From positions 1-64,000 of the forward strand of contig JASJFT010000143.1 in assembly GCA_030770425.1 (NCBI GenBank): 64,000 nucleotides of DNA, written 5' to 3'. Below, piece by piece: positions 44,621 through 54,980 of the stretch. Under the pieces are notes generated by a model. That model did not search any database, was not told the origin of the DNA, and saw only the letters and a program-made list of their open reading frames with translations. The stretch comes from Darksidea phi (taxonomy: Eukaryota; Ascomycota; Dothideomycetes; Pleosporales; Lentitheciaceae). Numbering within the stretch: position 1 is the stretch's first letter; every line of letters starts with the position of its first letter. Both the position numbers and the translations under genes were made by a program.

Positions 44621-45960
44621 CTTCCGTAGCTGACTTGATGTGAAAGACTTCTGAGGTGCTGTTCGTGCTGAGTCGAGATCGAGCCTAAGTTGGTGCGATG
44701 AGTTGATCTGATGAATATCAGGAGAAGCACTGGTCTATATATACCAGGAGAAAAGCGGGCCGATCCTTCGCTATCAGCTTAGTCGCTTCGCTCTGTACAA
44801 CGAATTGACCTGATCAAGCTAGTCACCGGTAGACATCTGGACTTCCCCAAGGCAAGATACATATATGACGCATCCGCCAAAGGGCGGTGGAGAAGCAATC
44901 AAGCCCAACCATGTCGCTGGGAGGCAAACTATGTGAGCAATCAGACAAAAAACTTGGAAAGCACATGTGCAACGGCCCGAAGCATGGAGCTAAGCCCTAT
45001 CAAGACGAAATGTTGTTACACGCATCAATTCGCAACATGCTGAGAGCGGGTACGCACTTAGCAAGTAACCAATAATTTCCGTTTTCGGTATAGCGCAGCT
45101 GCAGACTTGAAGGACAAGGGACAAGAACAAGAACAAGGGACAAGAACAAGAACAAGGGACAAGAACAAGAACAAGGGACAAGAACAAGAACAAGAGAAAG
45201 TTTTGCCCTCGTGCATTGTGGGGGTATCAAAGACATTGTGAAATCCTATGCTCTTTTCAAAAGTCCAGTTAACACAGCTAAGACAAGTCCTATTCTCTAC
45301 TATCCCCTCCGCCGTCCCACGAATTCGCCATTCAACTTGTGTAACGTGCAATCAAATGCCGCGGTACCATGGACTGCCGCAACCCGAAGAAGTTCAACTT
45401 AGGCAAAGTGGAAAAAGCGTACGCGAGAAGACCGAAATGCTACCTTTCGCATACCATGTTCCTCAGACCCTCAGTATTCCTTATAGCACTTATCCTAAAC
45501 TGCAAGAAACCTTTTCGCATACAGCGCTTGCGTAAATGTTTGGTTTTGCTCCGCCTGCCTTCTCTTACGTGTACCGCATACCCTCCCCGCATCTGCACGT
45601 CTCCACTTCGCCCACTCTAGGTTCCGTCAATGTTCCACAACAGCACATCCTTCTTACCAATCATACCTTCGCAAACCAGCCATTGCTACACATACTCTAG
45701 TCACACAAACTCTCGGCGAGTGACAGCCGTGGGTGCCAAGTAAGTTACTCATCGCGTGACTGTTCTATCAAACGCATACAGTAGTATCGCTCACTGTACG
45801 AATTGGCACAAAAAGGGCCGTCGCGATGGACATTTTCGAGCGCGAGTGCAAGTGGGTGCTTAGTAATCGAGTAACTAGAGGGCAATGTGGATATGGCCAA
45901 GAGGAGACTGGCGCCAGCAAGCCGTGAACAGAGATTGGGAAGTGCGTAAATAGATAATAG
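44621..45960. other. Gene-poor region with a minisatellite and possible upstream exons
   Basis: Holds the 19-bp tandem repeat at 45,112-45,195. A splice-like arrangement lies at 45,630-45,739 / 45,782-45,853, with donor GTAAGT and a 42-nt candidate intron. It could be 5' exons of the Cys-rich exon at 45961, since phases agree, but it encodes no clear signal peptide, so I leave it unjoined. Confidence 0.35.
45112..45195. repeat. 19-bp minisatellite, about four copies
   Basis: GGG triplets recur every 19 bases (45118, 45137, 45156, 45175), with the unit GGGACAAGAACAAGAACAA. The unit is not a multiple of three, so the open frames that run through it are not evidence for coding. Confidence 0.85.
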
Positions 45961-46206
45961 GAAGCGTCTATTATTCGCATCTGGCCAGAATGTACGATTC
46001 CAATACCCTCCCCTTTCGACTCCTGCTCACGCCCCGTCAACCGTTGCAACAAAAATGGCTGCTCAGGCATCTACGGCAGCGACCGTGATCTAATCGGTAC
46101 ATGCTCCGACGGCGGACTCGAGGGATACCCCTGTACTCGGCGTGGTGAGAAGTCGGACCTATGCGGTGACAATGGTTGCTTTGGTCGGAATGGGAAGTGT
46201 CCCTAG
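45961..46206 (+). CDS. Cysteine-rich terminal exon (NGC-motif module), 81 codons, partial model
   Basis: After an acceptor-like GATAATAG, an open frame of 81 codons runs to TAG 46204-46206 with no ATG of its own. It encodes nine cysteines in an ordered pattern: RCNKNGCSG, IGTCSDGG, GYPCT, LCGDNGCFGRNGKC. The repeated C..NGC.G spacing is typical of Cys-rich modules in secreted fungal proteins, where they sit at the ends of glycoside hydrolases or make up effector-like proteins. Upstream exons, including any signal peptide, are not resolved. The ordered cysteines argue against a chance frame. Confidence 0.5.
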   Translation, partial: EASIIRIWPECTIPIPSPFDSCSRPVNRCNKNGCSGIYGSDRDLIGTCSDGGLEGYPCTRRGEKSDLCGDNGCFGRNGKCP

Positions 46207-46500
46207 CACCCCTCCATCGGATGCAACTGTAGATAAGTTCGGTTCTAGACAATGTAGCGATGGCGACGAGGCGGTAGTTAGGGCGCAGGTGAGGGATGCG
46301 CGTAGAGCTGAGTAACGCGGTGGTGACGTGAGGTAGGATTGTGACTGGCCCGTATACGTTCGTTGTTGCCGAGTCCGATGGGTAGGATGGCTGTGTTTCC
46401 GGTATAGCTGGCGTCAGATGCACTTCTTTCACTTAGCTAAGAAATCCTACATAGCACTTCCACACATAACCCTCCTATTTGCGTAGAGAGGCGACAAGTT

Positions 46501-48138
46501 TCATACGCCATCTTTCGTGCCCTCTTTTGCCTTTCTACTCGTAGGCGAACCAGTGTGCATATGCCCTTCCAATGTCGACTTCACTGCTTTCACCGTCATC
46601 CCGCTGGGAAGATCAAATGGACTCGCATGGCCAGGATGGGAGCCAGGGACAGTGAGTTTATGTTTACTTCCCGGTGTGGCTAAAGGGTTGGTCGAGAATT
46701 CGGGTGGCAAGGGCTGGGTAAGTGGATCTGTACAGAAAATGGCGAGCAGCTTTTCAACGACGTCGCGTAGTTGGTCAGGTTGAGAGTGGAGGGGTTTCGT
46801 CGCTATGTGCTTTCGCTGTGCTGTGTCAGCCGTGTCTATCTGTGAAGGAAGGCGGTCTTGGTGCATAAACCTTGAGACATACCAGAGCTAATGCGGCCCC
46901 CTTGTATGTTTGGTGATAGATCACTTTGTACTCCTCGTCTTTTGCAGCTTCCTCGGCCGCAGCTTCTTCGCTCAACTGCTCTAGCTCAACGCCTGGAGCA
47001 ACCGAATTCCTCTGCGACTTGCTCTTCTTACGCTGCTGCAGGCCATGCATTCGCATTGCCGCCATCACAACCCGCGACAGCGCTTCCTTGTTCCGCGTCT
47101 CGGTAGTTGGCTCTTCAGGCTGCAAAGAAACAGTCGCGACTTGGGATAACGTAGAGCGCTTTGGGTGACCGTCAGGAACACCCTTTCTACTCAGCGGTCG
47201 TATGTCGGAGGATATGCTGGGTGATCTTGAGAGTTGGCGGGAGGGCGGACGTACTAGAGTGCTATGAGCAGAGTTTGGTCTTGAATCTGGGAATGGCACG
47301 GCTTTCGTGTCGATTGAGAGGGACTTGCGGTGCCTGATACCGCCCTGGCTCTCATGTGCTTTTGCAGCTGCAGCGGATACACCCTCGCCGCCCTTTCTCC
47401 TAGCCTTCTTACGAGCTTGTGTAGCCTCATCAAAGATATCAAGGTTTCGTTTCGGGGAGTCTGGCGCGCTTTGAGGAGCTTGCAGCGAAGGAAGAAAGCG
47501 GGCCTCAACCTCGGGACGGGACCCGGAAGCGCTTAGGCTTGGTGATAGCGGCGGAACGTCAGAAAGAGCATGATGGTAGAGGAGGTCGGAGGAGAGCGGT
47601 AGGGCATGTACTTTAAGCTCTGGGAGTTGCTCAGGTTGTGTATGCAAGATATCGGGTGACGACAATGGTGGTGTGGGTAGCACGTTTTGGGCGGGAGCAG
47701 TAATCGTGCCGTAGAACAGTATCTCCGTGATACGGGGACCTTTTGGCCTTAATCCTTCTTCGTCTACCTTGACGAGTATGCCAATTGGCGACTGCGCTCT
47801 TGCATATGCCCACCACTCTTGCGCCGGACCGTCCCCAGTCGCGTCCGCCGCAGCAGCCTTGCTCAGCAGCAGAGACGCAAACCATTCTTGCGTGGCTTCA
47901 CTTGTAGTCCAGACACTCAAAGAGGGGCCGGCGGCGAGGTATAGTGGTATGCAGGCGTTACCGACGGTCGCGAGGAAGCGGAGAGTAGCCGCGGGGATGG
48001 CAGGCGAGGACGCGCCGTTCTGCGAGGCGATGCTGATGTCTGTACTGTAAACGAATGGCTAGCACTGAAGCGGAAACGAATACCTTTGATTAATGAGTCA
48101 TCTGGAAGCAGTATATCGCCACTCCACACGTTCGCCAT
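46501..48138 (-). CDS. SLD7: SLD7-like DNA replication factor, 508 aa
   Basis: Three exons: 48138-48084, 48039-46883 and 46815-46501. Introns are 44 and 67 nt, and the total is 1,527 nt in frame. The N-terminus (MANVWSGDILLPDDSLIKDI) and the following hydrophobic strands (FLATVGNACIPLYLAAGPSL) fit the Sld7 N-terminal domain. The middle is long and disordered with KKARRKGG nuclear-localisation-like sequence. The C-terminal helix bundle, interrupted by intron 2, begins RNKEALSRVVMAAMRMHGL and includes DQLRDVVEKLLAIFC, as in the Sld7 C-terminal domain. In yeast Sld7 binds Sld3 and helps load Cdc45 at origins. Nuclear. It is much longer than yeast Sld7 because of the disordered middle, which is usual in filamentous fungi. 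Confidence 0.8.
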
Positions 48139-48417
48139 ATTCGCACGTAGATGGTAGTGGCATTGCATGTGCGGACCAAGATGACGCGTTCAGGGTGCGC
48201 TAATTTACGCGACTGCACGTGAGAACCTTCATCCATTTCCAATGTTTTCCGTCCGATCTCCCAACGACTACACGCCGAATTTAAGGCAAAATACTACGAA
48301 TTTGCACCACGTGCCGAACATCCACATCTTGAATTAATGGCAAGGAATTCGAGTCCAAGTGTTGGAAAGTCGCTACCAACAATAACTTCCCCGCGCGACA
48401 CCAAAGCACCTATCCAA

Positions 48418-48690
48418 CTAGCCAGACCAAATCTCAGGTCCTGGCGCAACGTAACTCGCAAAACCAGTGGTCCAGCGATATCCAGACCCGGTGTTGATGC
48501 CGTACTCAACACCTTCACCGAGAGTAATTTTCGGATCGCTCGCAATGTACGCGCCAGGGAACTTGACCGTCGGTCCTGGAGTGCCTAAAGAACAGAGCGA
48601 AGAGTTAGCCGCCGACTGCCTTGCCGCCTCACATTCAGGACCTACAGGGAAACCCTCGCGCCAGCTAATTCGTCCTGTCAATAGCATGTC
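48418..48690 (-). pseudogene. Remnant of an AA9 lytic polysaccharide monooxygenase (C-terminal end)
   Basis: A minus-strand exon, 48584-48418, encodes PTVKFPGAYIASDPKI and ends ASYVAPGPEIWSG and TAG. This is the characteristic C-terminal signature of AA9 enzymes (PGAY..TDPGI ... SY.IPGP.VW.G). A plausible 48-nt intron (48585-48632, GTGAGG...CTTTAG) joins it to GPE-C upstream. Beyond about 48,690 I find no further AA9 sequence: the copper-binding N-terminal His and the central domain are missing. So this is the stump of a secreted cellulose-active enzyme, truncated, not a working gene. Confidence 0.6.
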
Positions 48691-49177
48691 ATATAAACCC
48701 GTGGACGTGGTACCGTCTCGCGCGAGAACTCCGTGTTAGGAGCGGGACGACGGAGCGCAGATTCTGGGATGGGAAGGGGTTGGGATGGTGGGTACTCGAT
48801 GTTGGATTTGTCCGCGAGAGGTAGGGCTTATATTGGAAGAGCATAGAAGTGGGCTATGAAAGATTTGCATGGTGATAATGTACAGAATGGGGCATCAAGC
48901 TAGGCATTTTAGTCTTACACTTTTGACACAGAGGTTGGGATCGTCGATTGTCCTACTAGCTTTCGAGTCTGAAACATGTAAGAGGCTACCTATTGGTAGA
49001 GGCTCCGTTAGGTGCAGCGAAGCGGTACACAGACATTTTTCATGTAATTATATAATATACTTCCAATCACATGTACTCCTTGGCTTCCTACTTGCTCCTA
49101 CCCAACCCAATCCTCTCTACTTCTATCTCCTCCATATACCCTACTATCCCGCCTATCCCTCTTTGCCTCGCATTCCC
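48691..49177. other. Intergenic region
   Basis: No gene supported. It lies between the AA9 stump and the 3' end of the glucosidase I gene. A pyrimidine-rich run at 49,080-49,170 is the non-coding flank of the latter. Confidence 0.35.
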
Positions 49178-51862
49178 TTACAACTCATCCCTACCCCTCG
49201 CAGTTCTCCCACCCTCCAAATCCGGCATACTCATAATCTTCACCACCAAACTAGTCCACCCAGTAAAATGCTGTGTGCGTTGCCCCTTGCCTGTCTCGGG
49301 GTTATATTGCTCCCACGCGAACCCTGTTTCTTTCCAGCTCTCGTACACGGTGTTGACGAGATTCTTGCGGAGCGCGGTATAGAGTTTAGTGGCACGGGAT
49401 CGGTGGGGGCCTTTCTGCTCGGCGATGTTCTGAAGGAGTAAGTACGGGTGTGTAGAATGAGGATGGGAAGAGGAGACTTACCAAGAGCTGCTGGACGGCG
49501 AGGTAGTTTATGTTTATCCAAATGGGTCCCCGCCAGTAGTCTTCTTCCGTATGATAAAATTCACTACTCTTGCTCAAACTCCTCAGGCCATAGTCTGTCC
49601 AAAGATGCTCCTCGTCTGCAATCAAGTCTAGGATAGCACCCAACTTCTTGCTATCCTTGTCCACCAAGCCCGTTAAGAACGGGAAAAGTGAGATGTAGCC
49701 TTTATGACAAACCAACTTGTTCTCTTCGTAATCATCGATGGTGGCATCACAGTAGGTTTGATGTGGTTCGGACCAATGCAAGTCATCGATGTTGTGGAGA
49801 ATGGCTTCTTCATACTTAGCAAATTCAGCGGCGTCCTCGGTTTCGTCGAGGTAAACAGCGATACGGCGGATAGACTTGGTCATCATGCCAATCCAGCTAA
49901 TGAGATCGAGGTGAAGTTCTCCGGGGTGTGGCGGCTGAGCACGAGGATAGTCGTCAAGGCCGGAGGTGAGAATGTGTTGAGGGGTGCGGCCGCGCCAGCG
50001 GTAGCCTTCCTTGGTTGAAAAAGCCTCACGTTCATAGCTTTTGATATCGCCGGCTTGCGTCTTGCGGAACCAGAAGTAGTGCCTCTTCAGCAGTGGATAT
50101 AGCGTGCGCAGATACTGCAACGCAGCTTCGCGGTTCGCAAGCTGCATGAAGTATGACTTCTCTGACAGCACTTGCTGGTTGCTCGAGTCTGTCTTGACAG
50201 CATCGAGCTTGTCGAGAAAGGCGGTGATAACCATGAAGAGCGTGGGCGGATTGGCGTAATGCGGGTACTGAACCTGGAACTCTGCCGGGACTTTACTGCG
50301 GGCTTCAGCGCCGAGGATTTGTTCGCGGGCAATCCAGCCATCTTCGTCCATCAAGCTAAACCAGCTCTTGATGATGTCGAGTGTTAGGTCGACGTCCCAG
50401 TCAATCACGGGTAGAAGATGGAAGCCTTCGTCCCATAAGAAGCCCCGTGGAAAGAATGGACGTGAAGGAATGCTGGTGAAGAGCTCGGATGGGCCTTCGA
50501 ATTCCGCGGCGTTGCGGCTTCGTGCCTCGGCGGCATCTTCCCAGAAGCCTTCGTTATCTTCTTCGTAAGCGGGATTGTATGAGCGGTCAACGCGGGAATC
50601 GCCATAAAAGTACCCGATGCCACCAATGAGATTGGAGAAGAGTGATTTTGAGAACTCCTCATACCGCTCCTTCAAGAAGGGTGCTTGCGGCTTGAAGATC
50701 TCGGCGAAGCGGGTCGCAAAGCCGGAGGTGACAGACTTGATCTGTTCGGTGAGGTCTTCCGAAGTAACAGGAGTAGGCGCGGATCCAGACGAGAAGAGAA
50801 TGTCAAACTCAAATGCACCCTCGAAAACCTTCTGGATCAGATGGATATTCCCGCGTCCCGGCTGGTGTTGGATGGTGTACACCTGTGCAGCCGGCGGTGG
50901 ATTCTCCTCGCCATACTTTGGGAGCAACTGGTCGATCTCGCTTTTCAGTTGTGCGAAGAGAATGGCCTTCATCTGCCATAACGCATCATCTGGCACCTGT
51001 CCGCTGTACACTAACGTCCGATCCAGCGGCTTGTCATTATAGCTCGGATGCCCGGTCTGCGGATGATCGCCCTTCCCCTCCGTGATCTTCAACTCAAAGT
51101 TGCCTAGTTCAACCGTCTGTCCCTTGAGCACAACATCGCCCTCAGCACCCGTCTCTTCGATGTCTCCTTCCGCTCGCAGAGAGCCTAATCCTTCCAGCGT
51201 ATTGTACCAAATGACGGTCGTCTTCAGATCAGGCGATGCATCTTCCCGCGGCGTGCCCTTGATCCTCGCTCCCCAGCTGCCGCCATGCTCTCCCCCCGGG
51301 AACTTGATAAATTCGGTCGTGATGTCGATATGGTTCGCAGGGTCGTGGATCGTCTGGCGACCGCCGGTCCGTACATCGTACTCGTCCCAACCATAGCCGT
51401 CAAGCTCGTGTTGCTCACACGTGTGTCTGAATGCTGCGTCCGTCAGCAATTGGACGGTCTAATGCATACAATGGCATGGTTGGTCTATCGCGACCTCTTG
51501 CGGGGAAATGGAACCTCAATGGTTGTAAGAAAGCCACACTTACTATGCTGCACGGTATGCTCCTCGACCCTCGTCCAAAACAGCCCGCCCATCAAACTCT
51601 TTGCTATCCTCGGCCTAACACCGAAGTAAAGGTTCGGTCTATACGGGCCCCATAGCAAGCTCTCATTGCTCGCCTTCTCGATCTCGGCGACCTGCGCGCT
51701 CACGAGGGACCATTGAGTTAGGAGCATGGGAAGCAGGCTTTTGAAAAACCCGCCTCCTCTTCGTCTAGACTTGCACGCCATGTTGTTGGAGGTGGCGCGT
51801 GGGGAAGGGGGAGCTTGAGGACTCGGGTTGCTGGCGTACATGTAGCTTCTGTGGGGACACAT
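49178..51862 (-). CDS. CWH41: Mannosyl-oligosaccharide glucosidase (ER glucosidase I, GH63), 840 aa
   Basis: Three exons: 51862-51544, 51433-49482 and 49429-49178. Introns are 110 and 52 nt. A start at ATG 51781 (813 aa) is also possible. After a basic cytosolic tip (KSRRRGGG), a signal anchor (FFKSLLPMLLTQWSLVSAQV) makes it type II in the ER. The GH63 N-domain begins LLWGPYRPNLYFGVRPR, with FRHTCEQHELDGYGWDEYD across the first splice. The catalytic domain shows FPRGFLWDEGFHLLPVIDWD, ELHLDLISWIGMMTKS and DYWRGPIWININYLAVQQLL. The last exon carries ESWKETGFAWEQYNPETG and ends Arg-Asp-Glu-Leu, resembling an ER-retrieval signal on the lumenal end. It removes the outermost glucose from Glc3Man9GlcNAc2 on new glycoproteins. 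In yeast loss also weakens beta-1,6-glucan. Confidence 0.92.
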
Positions 51863-52281
51863 CTCGGCTCGGCCGTGGGTCGCGGGGGTGCCACATTTGT
51901 GGCGCAGGCGCCCGCATATCTGCGGAGTTGAGATGGCGGGAAGGATAGCTTAAATTTTTATATTTATTCTATCCCCGGTACTGTGCCTTCGCTATTGCCC
52001 AACAACTAAACAGTAGTAATAGTTCTCTTTTCTCCATAATTTTTGTAATGTAGCCCTTTCTTGCTGCTACTGTACATACAAAAAGTTTGCATAGCGTCTA
52101 TGACCAGACCCAGCGAAATCTGAATCCGTACGTACGTGGAAGCCCTAGTAGGTTTTCTGTCACTTACGAGCAGACGGGCGCGTCATTTACGTGTTGTACG
52201 ACTTATGATCGAGTAGACTTATGTGCCTTTGCACAACTCAGCGTACCCTCAAGTGCTCTAAAGCTTAGGCAAATATTCTAT
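51863..52281. other. Intergenic region
   Basis: Lies between the 5' end of the glucosidase I gene and the 3' end of the GH1 gene, both minus strand. A T/A-rich tract lies around 51,952-52,045. No other feature. Confidence 0.35.
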
Positions 52282-54156
52282 CTATTCCCTCTGCCTTCTA
52301 CTCTCAACGAAATCCACGAGTTCAAAAAAACTTTTCTTATACCTCCTCTCCTGCGTGGTGCGATTAACTGTCTGAATCCCAAAATGCGCGTCGAAATCGC
52401 CAAACTCCCAATTATCAGCAAAGCTCCAAGCAAATGCCGCAATCACATCGACGCCATCCTCCCAGATCGCCTTCAACGCCTCAGACAGGAAGGCCTGGTA
52501 GTACCAGCTGCGTGGACTGTCGAAGAGTTGGTCCGGTAGCGATTTCTCCGCTTCGCCGAAGACGGGGAAGCCGAATTCTGTGATGGCAATTGGGGAGCGG
52601 AATGTGTTCCAGAGGTAGGATAGGTAGGTGCGGAAGTATGTTGGTGTGAGGTATACGTAGGATTGGCTACGGTAGCCGATGTTCCAGCCCGTTGCTGTGG
52701 TGGTGGATTGGGTTACGCAGTACGGTCTTAGCGAATGCAAAGGATTCTTTGCGCAGTCCTGGACTGTGGAGCTTGGGGGTGGGCTGACGACTGTTGCCGT
52801 GTATGGATCTATGGAGAAGAAATCTGCAGTTCCGTTTAGGTATTCGAGGTCTGCAGCTGTAAGGGGGATGTAGTCATGAATAGTATCTTTGAAGGAGGAG
52901 GGGTAGTCTTTGCCGAGGAAGATTGGATTGGCGAAGGTGGCGAGTTGGAATGAGTTGAAATGGTTTGCTGCGTCTACATCTGCCGCGTTTTGTGGGTCTC
53001 GAGGCACGCCGAAGTTGTCGTTGAATTTGAGGGAGATTTTGCCTGTGCCGTTTACTTCTTCCTTGTAGAAGTGGTAGAGTCGCGCGTGCGCTTTGAGCAC
53101 TGCATTGACACTCTTCCCGTTGCGGGAACCGAGGAGTGGCTCGTTAAAGGTAAACCAAATAGGTACTCTGTCGGCGAAGTGCGTCATGAGGATTTTGCCA
53201 TAGTGTACGAAGGCGTCTTCAAAGGATACATTTCCGTAGCTGGATTGGAATCCAGCGTCAAGGTAGCCGATTCCTGTGCCGGGCGTGATGCCTATGTCGG
53301 ACAGGTTGGCGTAGAATTGCAGCGGAGTATCGGTGTGGATGAGCGTGATGGTTGGTAACATACCCTTGCTCAAGATGAAGTTGACAAGGTCATCGTAATG
53401 ATCTAAACCATGTTTGTTCACTGGGGAGCCTGGAACGACAAAGGGCAGGATACGCGACCAGGGGACGGAGAAGGAGTAGTATTTCACGCCCATTGCGGCG
53501 ATGCGCTCGATGTCTTGCTTATAGAGGTAGTAATTCTCGTTCGTCACGAAGTCCGGTGAGGCGGATGGGTTTGAAATGGTCAAGATGTCTGTGAGTGCTG
53601 GTGTTCGTCCTTCATCTGCGATAGCACCTTCGATTTGCACGGCTGAGCCCGCGACACCGAGCATGAAGGACGGGGGAAAATAGTAGCAGTCCCGAGGCTT
53701 GAAGTACTCCGGCGGGGGGAGAATGAGTTCGCTGGTGGGAATAGGGGTGGGTGAAACGGTTGTGGAGTAGATACCGCGGGTGAAGTTGCTCAGTGGAACA
53801 GCGTTCCAAAGCGCGCTCCATGACGCGTTTCCGTATGGGTTGTCAGCATCAATGGGTGCTTGTGTGATGGAAGGCTCCCAATTTCCCCATTGATCGGTCG
53901 AGAGGTTCGGAACGAGATGACTGAGAGAGGCGTATGGCGGTGCATAGAGAGTCGTAGTTGTTGGAGCTGGTACTGATGTTGCAGTGCGGACTGTTTCTGT
54001 TTGGGTAAAGCGGAAGTCCTGGAAGGTGTAGGATGGGAGGGCGGTTGCATAGGTGTTACTAATTGAGCATTGGGAGCGCGATGAAGGCCCCGAGGTAGGA
54101 ATGTAGACTTGTTGGGCGAGGACCGCTGGCGCGTAAAGCAATACTTTTGGGAACAT
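52282..54156 (-). CDS. Secreted GH1 beta-glucosidase-like protein with N-terminal extension, 624 aa
   Basis: Single exon, ATG 54156. Signal peptide MFPKVLLYAPAVLAQQ. Residues 17-150 are Ser/Thr/Pro-rich and not part of GH1. The GH1 barrel follows: FMLGVAGSAVQIEGA (164-178), SFSVPWSRILP (228-238), acid/base FTFNEP (Glu339) and nucleophile ITEFG (Glu527; Phe in place of the usual Asn after Glu), with FAWSFADNWEFGDFDAHFGI near the end. Both catalytic glutamates are present. Many Asn-x-Ser/Thr sequons support secretion. GH1 enzymes release glucose from beta-glucosides such as cellobiose or plant glycosides. It resembles the large secreted fungal GH1 group rather than the compact intracellular one. 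Same strand as the glucosidase I gene. Confidence 0.88.
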   Translation of the reverse strand: MFPKVLLYAPAVLAQQVYIPTSGPSSRSQCSISNTYATALPSYTFQDFRFTQTETVRTATSVPAPTTTTLYAPPYASLSHLVPNLSTDQWGNWEPSITQAPIDADNPYGNASWSALWNAVPLSNFTRGIYSTTVSPTPIPTSELILPPPEYFKPRDCYYFPPSFMLGVAGSAVQIEGAIADEGRTPALTDILTISNPSASPDFVTNENYYLYKQDIERIAAMGVKYYSFSVPWSRILPFVVPGSPVNKHGLDHYDDLVNFILSKGMLPTITLIHTDTPLQFYANLSDIGITPGTGIGYLDAGFQSSYGNVSFEDAFVHYGKILMTHFADRVPIWFTFNEPLLGSRNGKSVNAVLKAHARLYHFYKEEVNGTGKISLKFNDNFGVPRDPQNAADVDAANHFNSFQLATFANPIFLGKDYPSSFKDTIHDYIPLTAADLEYLNGTADFFSIDPYTATVVSPPPSSTVQDCAKNPLHSLRPYCVTQSTTTATGWNIGYRSQSYVYLTPTYFRTYLSYLWNTFRSPIAITEFGFPVFGEAEKSLPDQLFDSPRSWYYQAFLSEALKAIWEDGVDVIAAFAWSFADNWEFGDFDAHFGIQTVNRTTQERRYKKSFFELVDFVESRRQRE

Positions 54157-54980
54157 GGTTGCTTTTCTTGAAGCGAAAAGACGCTTGGGGAGGCACAGTT
54201 TCTAAAATACTTCATATACGGAAGCTATGGGAAGTGCGGCCGCGTTAATTCATGGCGGTAAGGGCCCAAGAACCGGCTAGCACTCGAAGATGTCCTGAAA
54301 ATACAGGTGGGGTAAGCCTCGGCTGCGGAATGTGGGGGAATATCACTACGTAGGTATACTTGACCGACCAATGACATTTTACGGTGCAATTACCCCTTCA
54401 GGGTGGTCCTTTAACTTGCGGGGATGAGGAACTAGATGGGCCTTTAGCTCCGCGTCAATGCGGGGAAAAGCTAACTTGGATCATAGCTGAACCAATTGCT
54501 ACGGGCAATTAGAAATGTAGCAAGAAAAATTGAACATGCTGCATTGACAGATGAGACTGGTGTTGAGAGACGGCGATATTCGATCGTCGTCATGTGTTGT
54601 GAATACCAACGATCCCAGCAAAGCATCTAAAATTCGGAGATATGATGTGGATCAATTTGATTTGGGGAAATCGAGCTATTGAAAAGCCAGGTAGCAAAGA
54701 GAGCCCCCCTAAACCCCTAACCCAACGCCATAAACGCAGGTAGAGCATGTTGTACCCCTCTGATTTTGAAAGTTAACACCTTGAGCGATCCAAACAGTCT
54801 GGAGAGGTTGGAGTAGAAGAAGGGCGTCCTACCGTGACACGATTGATCCGTCATGAATACCACCTCAACCTGGCATCGCAAAATTGCCCTTGAGCGTGCA
54901 ACCGATGAAGCTCCGGAAGCAAGGTCGATACACCATCATAGCTGCCTAAGTAGTCCTCGAAGCAAGCTATCAATGGTCCT
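54157..54980. other. Intergenic region
   Basis: Promoter of the GH1 gene and 3' flank of SNRNP27. No gene, repeat or RNA recognised. Confidence 0.35.

Noticed and set aside
44990..45351. Minus-strand frames with Leu/Val/Cys/Pro repeats
   Set aside because: They are translations of the 19-bp minisatellite in changing frames. There is no independent coding evidence.
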